From the NCBI GenBank assembly GCA_002099365.1, contig MSED01000003.1, positions 3,162,001 to 3,226,000 of the forward strand: a stretch of 64,000 nucleotides of DNA. Direction: 5' to 3'. The translations under genes were made by a program, and so were the position numbers. Positions within the stretch are counted from its first letter, which is position 1. The number at the start of each line of letters is the position of its first letter. The DNA is from Phialophora verrucosa (Eukaryota; Ascomycota; Eurotiomycetes; Chaetothyriales; Herpotrichiellaceae). This document shows, one piece after another, positions 33,756 to 43,927 of this stretch. The notes below the pieces were generated by a model. The model worked only from the letters and a program-made list of their open reading frames with translations. It was not told the origin of the DNA and ran no database searches.

Positions 33756-34922
33756 TTAGAAGAAGTCGTCGTCCTCATCGTCGCCGTTGCGCCGCACCGC
33801 CACGGGTCGTTGCTGCCTCGGCTGGCTCTGCCGTCGGGACTGCCCCAAAGCAATGGCCTCCTTGAAGTCGGTCGCGTAGCGACTCACAGATCCACACCCT
33901 GTATCAGCATATATCCGCTGGGCATCCGGGAGCCATTTCTTGATCTGCTCGGCGCGGTTGAAATGGCTGGGGTGAGTGGACATGAACTGGGGAGGCTCGA
34001 ATTGTTCTGCCTTCTTCATGCGAGCCCAGAAATTCAAGGCTGCTTCGGGATCGTAGCAGGCCTCTGCCATCATGAGGAGACCGATATGGTCTGCTTCGGC
34101 TTCCTGTGTTCTCGAATTCGGTAAGGACAGGATTAGATTCGCTATGCTGTTTCCGAATTGACCGCTGACGTCGAAGATGAAGGAGACGGCAAAGGCACCC
34201 AGCATAATGAAGCTGGACCTTGAGATTCTCTCAGCGGCGTGGTGGGCGACATTGTGCGCAATTTCATGACCTAGAACAGCAGCCAGACCATTTTCATCCT
34301 GGCAGATGGGGAGAATGCCCGAGAAGACAAAGACTTTTCCGCCGGGCAACACGAAGGCATTCTTCTGCTGAGGGTCGTCGATGACATGCACTCGCCAATC
34401 ATCACCCGCAAGACCACGGGTCGTGGGGAGCAGCTTCTCAACGACACGTGCGACTTGCAGCGTCAAGGGATGATCGGCTGGAAGGACCCTGCCGCGAAAC
34501 TCTTGCAGGAGAGATTCGTAGGCTCCAGAGCCAGCGACAAGTCTTTCTTCAGACGACGGCGAGACCACGTTGAACCGCCGACGCTGGGTGACAGGGACTT
34601 CTTCGAGGTTATAGACGTAGAACACGCCACCGCCGGCACCGACCACAATCAGCGGTCTTTGGTAATTGCGCCAGATGTACTGAGCACGGTAAACTGGGCC
34701 GAAGGTGCTCCATTGCTGTTGTTGCTGCCGGCCGCTTCCAGGCTTCTCACCGAACCGTGAGTATCGCGAGGCAAACCGCTTTGTCTGAAACTGTGAAATC
34801 AGTCTGGCATTGAATGCTGCACGGCCGTTACGCGTTCTTGTGAAGCCCTGGCGAGCTGCTAGCTGAGCAGCTCGCACGCCTGCCCGGAAGATGAACATAA
34901 GAATGCCAGAGATGCCCACCAA
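33756..34922 (-). CDS. OMA1: Mitochondrial inner-membrane metalloendopeptidase OMA1
   Basis: M48-family protease of the mitochondrial inner membrane that acts in stress-linked protein quality control. Single exon, 388 residues. The N-terminal 65 residues are a basic presequence (Arg-rich, with RFASRYSRFGEK). A membrane span (RPLIVVGAGGGVFYVYNL) follows near residues 89-107. The zinc site HEIAH is at 219-223, with a third ligand in EAEADHIG near residue 270. Also visible are ENAF-like KNAFVLPGGKVFVFSGIL, a second hydrophobic stretch (SSFIMLGAFAVSFIFD), and FMSTHPSHFNRAEQIKKWLP, a conserved M48 block. The tail is acidic (NGDDEDDDFF). The gene is divergent from the PRCC-family gene with 295 bases between starts. 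Confidence 0.93.
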   Translation of the reverse strand: MVGISGILMFIFRAGVRAAQLAARQGFTRTRNGRAAFNARLISQFQTKRFASRYSRFGEKPGSGRQQQQQWSTFGPVYRAQYIWRNYQRPLIVVGAGGGVFYVYNLEEVPVTQRRRFNVVSPSSEERLVAGSGAYESLLQEFRGRVLPADHPLTLQVARVVEKLLPTTRGLAGDDWRVHVIDDPQQKNAFVLPGGKVFVFSGILPICQDENGLAAVLGHEIAHNVAHHAAERISRSSFIMLGAFAVSFIFDVSGQFGNSIANLILSLPNSRTQEAEADHIGLLMMAEACYDPEAALNFWARMKKAEQFEPPQFMSTHPSHFNRAEQIKKWLPDAQRIYADTGCGSVSRYATDFKEAIALGQSRRQSQPRQQRPVAVRRNGDDEDDDFF

Positions 34923-35217
34923 GGTAGCTGTGAAAATGGACCTGGGTCGGCAGGTTGGTAGGAAGAATATGTGCTATTCTCAGTTTCGATGAGGCCTTAT
35001 TATGGATTCGTTCGGGATATATCTTGCCTGTACCACTGTGAGGCGAACCTGGGGAAGTGTGAGGCCGAAGTAAAATGACGCACCACAACCAAAGCCCCCA
35101 ACATCGTCATGTGACCTTGGATTCATCGTCGTCCACGTCTGTCGATTGCACTTCACTCCCCGCTCACTTCTCTACGTGTACACCTCGTATTCTTGACATC
35201 CTCTGGCCTGCGTGGTG

Positions 35218-36372
35218 ATGGCGCTGGTCGCATACTCAGACTCCGAAGGCTCGGAAGACGAAAAGCCCCAGCCCCAACCAAAGATTGACAAGCCGATAAC
35301 GAAGCCTTCAGTCACGTCGACCTCAAATTTCACTGTCAACAAGGCGAACCCCCGAAAGATCCAGGTCAAGCTCCAAGATGTGCCCGCAAACGGAGAGACA
35401 GACGACGAGCCTGCACCAAAACGGCCGCGGCTCGGAAGCGGTGGAGGAGCTTTTAGTGGTTTCAACGCAATGTTGCCTCCTCCTAAGCGAGACGCCGATG
35501 TCAAAACTCCTGCGAAACCTGCGGCGAGGAAAGTGTTCAGTCTGAAAACAGGTGCTGAGCCGGGCTTCAATCGAGAGTCAGACGCCGAATTACGACAGCT
35601 GTTTACGGAGCAAGAGCAACAGGCAAGGAATGCCGCAGTCGAGGTGGATGACACCATACCTCCGATACCGAAGATCACGAAGCCGCCAGAACCTACGACG
35701 ACGCAGAAGGCTGCTCAAGGGAATCCCTTTATGTTCAAGCCACTATCTGTGGCGCGAAATCACAAGAAGCCGAAACGAAAAATCGAAACGTCAAAATCTA
35801 CAAGTACATCAGCACAGGTCGGGTCACCAACCTCTGGGCACGTTGCATCGGTCGCCGCAACCTCCCAGAATTCTAGATCAGTTGCCCCTCCGAAAAAGCC
35901 GAGTCTGTTTTCTATGAATGACGAGCCGGAAGCGCCTCTACAGTCTCAACTTGACGATGAAGATGAAATCATTGAAGTCTTAGACGAGCCATACGACCAG
36001 AATATATCTCCAACGCCCCTCGAAGCTCCACCCAACACCTCCGGGGTTTCTCAACCTCAGTCCCTCGACTCCATTGCCGCCGACCTGAACCTTTCCAAGG
36101 CGGACCGCCGTCAACTCTTCGGCCGGCGCGGACCCCAAGGCGGCGCAGTGAATGTTGTAAACTTCAACACTGATCAAGAATACGCAGCTAATGAAGCATT
36201 CCGGGCAAGCGGCGAACAAGTGCAGCATAATCCTGTCAGGGCGATTGCTCCGGGTAAACACAGTCTGAAACAGCTCGTCAATGCGGCAACCGGCCAGAAA
36301 GACGCTCTGGAGGAGAGTTTTGCTATGGGACGGAAGAATAAAAAGGAAGCCGGAAGCAAGTATGGATGGTAA
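35218..36372 (+). CDS. PRCC-family (mitotic checkpoint/splicing-associated) protein
   Basis: Single exon, 384 residues from ATG 35218 (MALVAYSDSEGSEDE). The N-terminus MALVAYxxSE and the C-terminal block (KHSLKQLVNAATGQKDALEE, then KKEAGSKYGW) match the PRCC family. In animals PRCC binds MAD2B and pre-mRNA splicing factors; in fungi the role is not settled. The middle is Pro/Lys/Ser-rich and disordered in appearance, with a short GFNAMLPPPKRD block and LSKADRRQLFGRRG before the C-terminal block. Two non-ATG codons (GTG GTG) precede the start and are not used as such in fungi. Confidence 0.82.
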   Translation: MALVAYSDSEGSEDEKPQPQPKIDKPITKPSVTSTSNFTVNKANPRKIQVKLQDVPANGETDDEPAPKRPRLGSGGGAFSGFNAMLPPPKRDADVKTPAKPAARKVFSLKTGAEPGFNRESDAELRQLFTEQEQQARNAAVEVDDTIPPIPKITKPPEPTTTQKAAQGNPFMFKPLSVARNHKKPKRKIETSKSTSTSAQVGSPTSGHVASVAATSQNSRSVAPPKKPSLFSMNDEPEAPLQSQLDDEDEIIEVLDEPYDQNISPTPLEAPPNTSGVSQPQSLDSIAADLNLSKADRRQLFGRRGPQGGAVNVVNFNTDQEYAANEAFRASGEQVQHNPVRAIAPGKHSLKQLVNAATGQKDALEESFAMGRKNKKEAGSKYGW

Positions 36373-36861
36373 TACAATCTTAATTAGGACGTCGCCGTGC
36401 GAGCCACCGAATTTCCAGGTACGGTCCGTCTTTGACGACAATGCTTGAATGACAACACTCTTGGCCCAGAACCTGCTGTCTAGATGAAATAGCGACGACT
36501 CATGTGGGTAAGGCAATGACACCACCCAGTCGGTTTCTCATCCTTCATCTGATCCGTCCGGTCCGTCCCCCCTCCACTAAGAACTCTGCCGCGCCCAGAG
36601 ACCAGTCTCTGTTGTCTATAACAATGAACAGGATAACCAACTTCCGTCTCCTCAATTTGTCCACACGGGTCCACCAACTCATTCATCCAGCTATCGCCCC
36701 CAGGCTCCACAGTAGTCTCATCATGGTCGACACGGCCTTCCTGCTGTGTTGATGGGTCCAACAGAGGTAGTGGCAGCTACGCATTTGTTTCAGCGGCAGT
36801 CAGTGGAGTGATGGCTTCTGCTTCTTCATCTGATGGTGCGCCTTCCGAGGCGCTTGTGTCG

Positions 36862-37657
36862 TCATCGCCCGAGGGACATCGGCTTGAAGAAGTCGTCGAG
36901 ATCGAGAGATCGCGGAGCATTCTTTCTTCGGAGCTGAGTTAGTGGCGATTGGTTGTGTCGCCTCACAGTCTCCAAAGAGACCTCAGGCATTGGGCTATGC
37001 AGGTACCGCAAATGTGCCGAACACCATCACAGGGCCTGTGACCGGTGAAGCCCGTGAAGACTTACCCAATTAGTCATTTTCACCGTGCTTGGAAAGACAA
37101 GCGGAGAAGACCAACTACTAGCGCGGCGACTTGTCGTCGTGGTGGAAAGGTTCGAAGAGGTCAAAATTCCTTGTGACCAGGTTCTCTCGAAGTTGGGGAA
37201 AGTCTTCAGCCGAGTGAAATTTCAGTTGGAATTTGTGCGCTGCCTGTGCCGCATCCATCTTCGCGAGAAGCGGTGATGCAGATTCAGAGCTGATTCCTTC
37301 ACTTCCGACCACCAGATCTACGACGGCAGAGTAGGTATTAGTTCATATATAACAAGTGCTAATGACAGACAAAGAAGCAGATGATGCTATGGAAACAAGA
37401 CCCCTCGCCTGCGTGCTCGCTGATCTTCATATGTCTTCCACAGCTTGAGCAATCATCTACTTGTCAAATGTGCCCCATTTCCAGGCGCACACCGATCAAA
37501 TCACGCTCCCACCGGCAATAGGCTCGAGAACACCAAGCATCATAGCGATTCCCATCCGGAGTATGGCTGACCAAGGGCTTGTGGCTGATGCGATAGATAT
37601 GTCCAGGAAATCGGACCAGCCAACAATGGCCGGGAAGGACTTCGTGACACCCTCGAT
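36862..37657 (-). other. Possible unrecognised multi-exon gene(s)
   Basis: Several coding-like minus-strand segments are bounded by splice-like sites. Segment 37657-37496 (acceptor gcttag) reads FPAIVGWSDFLDISIAS, then SAILRMGIAMMLGVLEPIAG, which looks like a membrane segment. Segment 37317-37131 (acceptor cgtcgtag) reads MDAAQAAHKFQLKFHSAEDF, then PQLRENLVTRNFDLFEPF. It can be spliced in phase to 37087-37066 (NTVKMTNW region) and to 36933-36862 (SLDLDDFFKPMSLGR, stop). The phases close for the last three. I could not find a first exon, the 43-base intron between 37130 and 37088 has a weak donor, and I do not know the protein. One gene, two genes or none are all possible. Confidence 0.3.
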
Positions 37658-37879
37658 CTAAGCTCGGCCATGACGAGTACATACCTCCATACGGCGTGTA
37701 TGTATGTCTCTCCAGAGCCAAAGGAACAGAACGAGAGATGATTATTTAAATGGTCTTGAAATTGGCAAAAAAGAGCGTGTCGGTAGGGAACGCAAACATT
37801 GCTACTCTGTACCAACAATGATATCCCATAATCCACATCGAGGCCGAATTAACTTGACGCAACTTTCGCAGCTGACTCC

Positions 37880-38459
37880 TTACTCCGTGTACCCGGCATG
37901 CACGCCCTGGATATCCTGGTCAGTACTGAACTGCCAGTGGAGAATCGTCTGAGCAGCTTGTTCCAACTCCTGATCGCCACTCGCGTCGAAGATTCCCTCA
38001 GAGGTGAGCCTGCGGAGCATGCCAGTCGTGTGGGGCAGCTCGGCACCGTACGTCTCTAATTCATGTTCGAACTGAGCTGCATCGAAGGCATCGTCAGTAT
38101 GGACAACACCCAGCTCGCCCTCGATGACCTGGAAGTCTGCAACCAGGTCGCCGTCGTTGCTGATGGTGGAGAGATGGAGGCTGTCAACGTATTTCAAGAG
38201 GTTGACGATCTGCGGGATCTCGGTGTGGTACTGGGTGAGTTCATCGAGGACGCCTTGCGCGCTGCGCAACATAGAAGTCAGTTATTCGTTGCCCCGGAGG
38301 ATCAACCCAACGATGAGGAGGACCACAACTCTTCCTGTCCTGTCCTGACGACTTCGGCGTCCGTAACGGAAGGGAAAGGAAGCAAAGCAAAGCAAAAGAG
38401 CAGCACCATCTCACTTACCCTGCCTGGCTTTCTGCGCCGTTTGGACCACCGGATGCCAT
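37880..38459 (-). CDS. Small conserved-looking hypothetical protein
   Basis: Two exons on the minus strand, 38459-38419 and 38261-37880, give 140 residues. Exon 1 is MASGGPNGAESQAG, and the donor gtaagt and acceptor gcgcag keep the phase. The protein is acidic and helical (VLDELTQYHTEIPQIVNLL, VDSLHLSTISNDGDLVADF, QELEQAAQTILHWQFSTDQD), with no Cys, no signal peptide and no membrane span. I do not recognise the family. The clean splice and a normal start favour a real gene. Confidence 0.6.
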
Positions 38460-40348
38460 GTTATCCTGCTTGCTTGCTTCTCTTGAGATTTAGATTCTCG
38501 ATGTGGGTGTTTGGTTTCAGTGGCGTCTGCCTTGTTGCGGATTAACTCAAGTCAAGGAAAGCCAAGTCTGTTATATTGCTCGGCAGATGCTTCTTTCACT
38601 TTTCGGGGGACAAAACATGGCGCGCACTGTATTTATGTCTGCAGTCATGTATCTAGGGCCGCTGGCCCAGCCACCCGATCTGATCCAAAGTCAAGCTAAA
38701 AACCCGGTCCAGGAACGGGAAACGGACGACGGCGCACGCATTTCTATTTCTATATCCCTTCTACCTTGTCGGGAAGTTTCTTTTCCCTGGAGGCAAGCGT
38801 CTCGAGGACCGATATGCCGTAGATTGGTCGACAGAAGGCCATGAGACTGACGTGAGGGCGTTTCGGGTCAAGGACCTAACGTTGCCGTGTCTCTATACAT
38901 GGGAACTCGGCGAGATGCTCACCAGCCACTACGGGGTATAAGAAACAATCTTCTGACTAAGTATTCTTCATTTGGTGGTGGAGGAACGCCGGTCTGCGTG
39001 ACTACTGAATACTGACTACTGCCTACCTGACCGTCATTATAGTCGAGATGTCCGGCTGCCGAAGGAGATGATGGGGGCTGGAAACGGCGTAGAGTTTACC
39101 CCATCTGGAAGCCGTCAGGCGAGCAAGAAGAAAAAGCATGCAGACTCGGGCAGTCCTGGCCCACGTACTCCGTATGTCTCTGTGTATTTCGTATGGCGGC
39201 AGAGCGAATAGAATGCAATAAGCAGGTGGCGGAGCGGGTGGGTCACCGTTGCGTGTCAGGAGAGCAATGCAGGGCAACGGAGGCTCTTTGTTGCTTTCAC
39301 CTTTGTGCCCTTTGTGGCTTCTTTCTTCGGATTTGTCCTGTAGCTGTAGCTGTAGCTGTACTATCTAAAGCACGGACGGAGACTTCAGCAAGGATGGCAA
39401 ATAGAAGAGCTTCTCGGCCGGAGACACGTGGAGGAGCTCTCACCCTTGTAATGCCACGCAGTGTCCTAGCACGCCAGGCTAAGTATGTTCAAGGTCCTGG
39501 AAGCCCATCTACCATTTACAGTTTGATCCCCGAGGTTGAGCAAAGGCTGTTTTTACCTGAGCTTTAACTGAGCCTTCGGCTGAGCGCTCCCTGGGCAAAC
39601 ACTCCGGGACCTAATCTACCCCCTTACGATCCGCTATGCATCTGTATCAGACGGACGTCAGGGAGGGAACCTGGCAGATTCCCTGCACTCTTTCTGCTGC
39701 CTCGATTCCCACGTAAACTTGGGCCTAGCGATGCGAGGATACATGGTTAAATCGTACGTCGTGATTCAGCGACCGATCCTCAGCGCCTCGGGAATGCCTC
39801 GGCGCTCTAAAGGTCACAGGGCGATGTTCACTCTCGTACACACCACATACCATACTGGCCCCTCATCGTACATCCAGCCTCACCGCGAGCAAGTTTTGTG
39901 TCACGTGGACGATCGATACTCATCACGTGATGTTGGTCTCCGCTTACCTACCCAAGCGTCCAGCCAGTCAAACTCTCCACCGAGACAGCCCGTCTTGCCG
40001 TGCTTGCTTGTCGACCTGTTCGCCTGCTCCCTCGTCCTCACCCACAAGCCGGACTACTGATACCTGGAGTGGTTTGCCCACACTCTCAACAGTCATGCCA
40101 CCAAAGTCTAGGCTTCATTCCTGCGGTTCAACTCCCGAACGTGACCGTTTGGACCGTACGCGCGTTGGCCACACAGTACGATTCCCCTAGGTCGCTATTA
40201 ACAAGCCATGTGGCATTCGGCCCGAACGACCACCGTCTATTGCTTCAATGGGAAGACAGTCAATGTTTATAGATCTGGGGTTCGCGTGGGGCCCCAAGTT
40301 TCTGCTCCAGGTCTATCTATCAATTAAGTCAGCACCTTCCTTGTCGCC
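38460..40348. other. Intergenic region
   Basis: About 1.9 kb. No gene supported; the longest frames (around 39193-39567 and 39719-40060, plus) are without motifs. A short tagctg tandem run lies at 39342-39360. This gap marks the change from housekeeping to accessory sequence. Confidence 0.45.
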
Positions 40349-42091
40349 ATGGCGTCAAATACCACGTCACAGCTGGCTGCTCACAAGTTAGCGACCGGGT
40401 CTTTTCACAAAGGGGAAGTCGGAAAGGGACAACTCGACCCTCACATTTATGACGATCTTGGAGATCCTCACCGCGCAGCCCTCGAAGATGCGCAGCCAGA
40501 CGCCAAGGTCAGCAAATCGACATGGGCAGCGGTCTTGTTCCTGGCCTTCACCCTGCAATCCTCTCTGAGCTTTGCTCTGCTCACGGTGTTTCCGATTCTT
40601 GTACCGATCGCTCTGGATTTGCAACACAGCACCAGGAACGTCAACTGGATGGCATCAGGACGGTCTCTCGCGGCCAGTATCTCCATCACCATAGCCGGCC
40701 AACTCAGCGACTATTTCGGCCGTCGGCATATCCTGTTGTTTGGTCAAGGTCTCCTGATACTCGGTCACACTGTCGGTGCCACCGCGCAGAGCGTCAGTCA
40801 AGGCATTGCGGCCATGGTCATATTAGGCTGCGGCACGGGCACGTCTTTTGTGTGAGTGAATCTCGCTCCTTCTAGAATTACAACATAAGCAGACTTGACT
40901 GATCTTACATGAATGTCTAGTTTTGCCGCAGGCATCTCAGAAATCCTGCCCAACAAATATCGATCAGTTGGCATGGCCACCACCGAGGCCAACCTTCTGC
41001 TATTCAGTACCTTTGGACCCTTGATTGCCCGCTCGCTTGTGGAAAATGCTTCATGGCGCTGGATATTCTATTTAGGCATCATTACTGGAGTCATTGCACT
41101 CGTAGGCACTGCAATCTTTTACAATCCTCCCTCTCACCCCTTTCGAGACCGGACCAGACGCCAAGTCCTTGCTGAATTGGACTATCTTGGAATCTTCCTC
41201 TATACCGCTGGCATCACTCTCTTCCTGACCGGTCTCGAATGGGCTGGTAACCAACATCCTTGGCACAGCGCGGCTGTGATAGCGCCTGTTGTCCTAGGCG
41301 CTTGTCTGTTTTTCGGCGCTTTTGTTTGGGATTTCAGTGGCCGCCCACAACGACCTATTTTCCCATGGCGCCTCTTTAGGATGTGGCGCGAGTATCTCTC
41401 TTTGCTAGTCATCATTTTTGTTACGGGACTGGTCTACATTTCCACCACAGCTCTGATTCTACAGCAGATCAACGATATGTTCACCAGTGATTCCATCAAA
41501 GCCGGCTACTATAACATTCCGGCCGGCTTCGGCGGCTCAATCGGCGGTACCATCCTCGGCGGCTTGATATGCAAGATCCGACACGTCCACTGGCAGCTGT
41601 TTGTTGGTATCGCAGTCCAGACACTCTTTATCGCACTCTTTGCCCTGATCACCCCGGACAGAGTTGCCATGGCTCCCGCCTTCAATTCTGTTCGCCGTCT
41701 ATTGTCCGGCAGGAGGCCAATCTGGACCTGCAACACGACATTCGCCTCCAGCATTCAGATACTGTGCCAACGTATCCCGAGTCATGGGACGTTCCGTGAA
41801 CAGGCATGGGACCCAGTTCTTCTTGCTCTCACAGGCCGTGCAGCGAGAGGGGCCAGAACAGCCGCGTTTCTCTTCGATGCACCGTGTGCACCGATGTTTG
41901 GTGGCCTTGTTGGTTCGTCCTGCCGGCCTCCCACCCTTGCTGGCGCCCTTCTCACTGCCGTTGCTGGCGGTGTCAGCCCCACTCGCACGATCTTGCGCAT
42001 TGCTTGGAACGCTTGGGGGAGGGTTTTGTACCTCGCCCTCATCGTTGACGGCAATGAGGGGCGCTTTGGTACCTTCGTACCACTCCTGTAG
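40349..42091 (+). CDS. MFS transporter (TRI12-like), 3'-truncated
   Basis: Drug or siderophore-type efflux pump of the TRI12-related 14-span MFS branch, probably in the plasma membrane. Two exons: 40349-40851 and 40921 onward, with phase 2 kept (SFV-FAAGISEILPNKYRSVG). Marks: QLSDYFGRRHILLFG (loop 2-3), GCGTGTSFV, then WRWIFYLGIITG, ELDYLGIFLYTAGITLFL, and YYNIPAGFGGSIGGTILGGL. Family-like sequence ends at FALITPDRVAMAPAF (about 41690). From there the open frame continues to 42091 only as the antisense of another gene, with Arg-rich sequence and no spans. The last three or so membrane segments of the family are therefore missing. Most likely a non-functional remnant created by a rearrangement. 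Confidence 0.7.
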
Positions 42092-42323
42092 GGCTCTTCG
42101 AGTCTTATCCTGGTTGTCGCAGACTATGTTAGTTACTATTGCCTAAGGGCCTAGAGCATGTGGAGCAGGATGGACTTGCCTCGATGTCAAAGTCATCGTC
42201 ATGCTGGAGAAGGGGCCCAGGTGCACTACCTGCAACTTGCCATCTAACATGCGAATATTTGTGCAGACACACACCTTCGGCTCCACAGGCCGGGCATGGA
42301 ACGGCGTTGTTCTGCGAAGACAT
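41699..42323 (-). CDS. Small protein with N-terminal Cys motif and C-terminal Zn2Cys6-like cluster
   Basis: Two exons on the minus strand, 42323-42176 and 42123-41699, give 190 residues. The intron runs from gtccat to ctaacatag with a good branch point, and phase closes. The N-terminus has CPACGAEGVCLHKYSH (Cys10, 13, 19; His21, 25), a likely zinc-binding knuckle. The middle is low-complexity Ser/Gly/Lys. The C-terminus has Cys128, 131, 138, 144, 147 and 156, spacing C-x2-C-x6-C-x5-C-x2-C-x8-C, within the fungal Zn2Cys6 rule. The usual Arg/Lys-rich stretch between Cys2 and Cys3 is weak (IEEKRG), and the position at the C-terminus is unusual. A DNA-binding or other regulatory role is possible, not shown. 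A decayed relative lies at 43303-43927. Confidence 0.65.
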
Positions 42324-43302
42324 GTTGCTGAATGTCCACGACAAGGCAAGGCAAACAAAGATGAGAAGGGCGCTGTTGGATTGTTGACGAAGCTCACGAT
42401 CTTGTCGAGAGTGTCGAATTGCTGACAAAGTTGTTGATGGTCATGATGGTCAGAGTCGCCGCGAAGGAAAGAAATATATATATACCAAGGAGGCAGTTCC
42501 TGTACACTGCAACTGCCTCTGGCTGCCGGCTCTTGTCGTGGTGAGTGATGATTCTTTGTTGCTGGATAATCATTCACTTGGACGACCAAACTGGCCGTGT
42601 GTTCCACTGCGTGCATCTAGGCAGTGGCAGTGGGAAGTATTCACCACCATATCGCAAGGTAATTTTGAAAGATCGAACGAATAAACCCTTCAAAAGGGTA
42701 GCAGGGAATTATATTCCCCAGCCGACCGGCTTTGTCTCGAAATCCAGGGGAACTGCCAAATGCATGTGTTTGGCAAATGGCCAGCAGAAACAATCTCACG
42801 CCGCCGTGCTCCTCGTAAGTTGCAGCCCAAACCCTCCTCTCTGACTGGGACTTTTAGGTCCCAAGACCTTCCTTCCACGATCCGTATACGGGGGTGAAGT
42901 CCGTGGTGAGGAGACGGGCAGGTTTCCTTTCACGCCGCATGATGGTTGGCACCACGTCGTCCTGTGCCATATCTTGCTGCAGTGCTGCAAAATTTCTAGC
43001 TGCTGAGCCAAGAGGGACAGCCCAAAGCATCGCGTGTCCGAGAAGTGACGAGCAGACTGTATGGACTAGCAACGGAACCGGTCATAAGGCGAGTGCAAAG
43101 TACACACGAGACCAAAAACATGAGCTGCTGCGCATTCTGTCCATAGGACGCAGGAGAAAGATTGTCTGATCGGATTTCGATCGCTTCGATGAGTTTGGTT
43201 GTATGTGCAGAGTGAGGAGTGTGATTGGTCCGGCCGTGCAGGTATGGTTGTTGGTGATATGTGCGTTGATCGCCAGATCGGGCAGAGCAGATTCAGACTC
43301 AC
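42324..43302. other. Intergenic region between the two paralogues
   Basis: About 980 bases with no supported gene. An AT dinucleotide run lies near 42475-42484, about 155 bases before the start of the small zinc protein gene. Confidence 0.45.
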
Positions 43303-43927
43303 TCACCGCATCCGTCCGTCACGGGTCTTCAGGCGCTGGATGTCCCTGCCGCGCAGATTGGAATGTCCCTCCCAAGCCTCGAACTGCTCAAGCCTTGCCA
43401 GCGGCATCGGGTACGGCTGCCCTGACCTCCGACACAGGCCGCACGCGGGCTGGACTTCATCACGCGCCCTATACTGTTCCAAGCACCGGCTGCAGCAATT
43501 CTTTTTGCTCCCGCTGCTCCTGCCCAATTGCCTGCCGATGAGAGAATTGTCGTCCCGGCCGCCGTCAGAACTGCTTCCGCTCGGATGCGGAGGAGAAAGA
43601 GGAGGTCGACGAGCTTGAGGGGCGCCGTCGTCGGTACAGCCCATGGAATGATGATCGTGACGACCGTCGTTTACGTCCGAAGGACGAGCCACTTGGTTTC
43701 TATGTTCTTCCCGCCACTGCTCTCTCGGAGTATTCCACCTTGCGTCTGACACACCGAAATCGTTGTCGATTTGGAATAATGGACCTTGGATACCTGCAGC
43801 TACCTACAGCGTGGTATCGAATATGCAAATCCTTACGGTTGCACACACCTAGAGCTCCGCAGACCGTGCAAAGCACGCCTGTATGTGGATTCGGATGTGA
43901 ATTGGCTTCGGTATCGGTGTTGGTGCA
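43303..43927 (-). pseudogene. Decayed paralogue of the small zinc protein
   Basis: Minus-strand sequence that aligns by eye along the whole length of the gene at 41699-42323. The N-terminal part reads CTVCGALGVCNRKDLHIRY against CPACGAEGVCLHKYSHVRW. The next part, GPLFQIDNDF against GPLLQHDDDF, is in another frame, so the frame breaks at about 43784-43795. The C-terminal part reads CSRCLEQYRA, then ACGLC. Two of the six cluster cysteines are changed (to Arg and Tyr by spacing) and no ATG is found at the expected start. A stop closes the second frame at 43303. I read this as an inactive copy. Confidence 0.6.
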
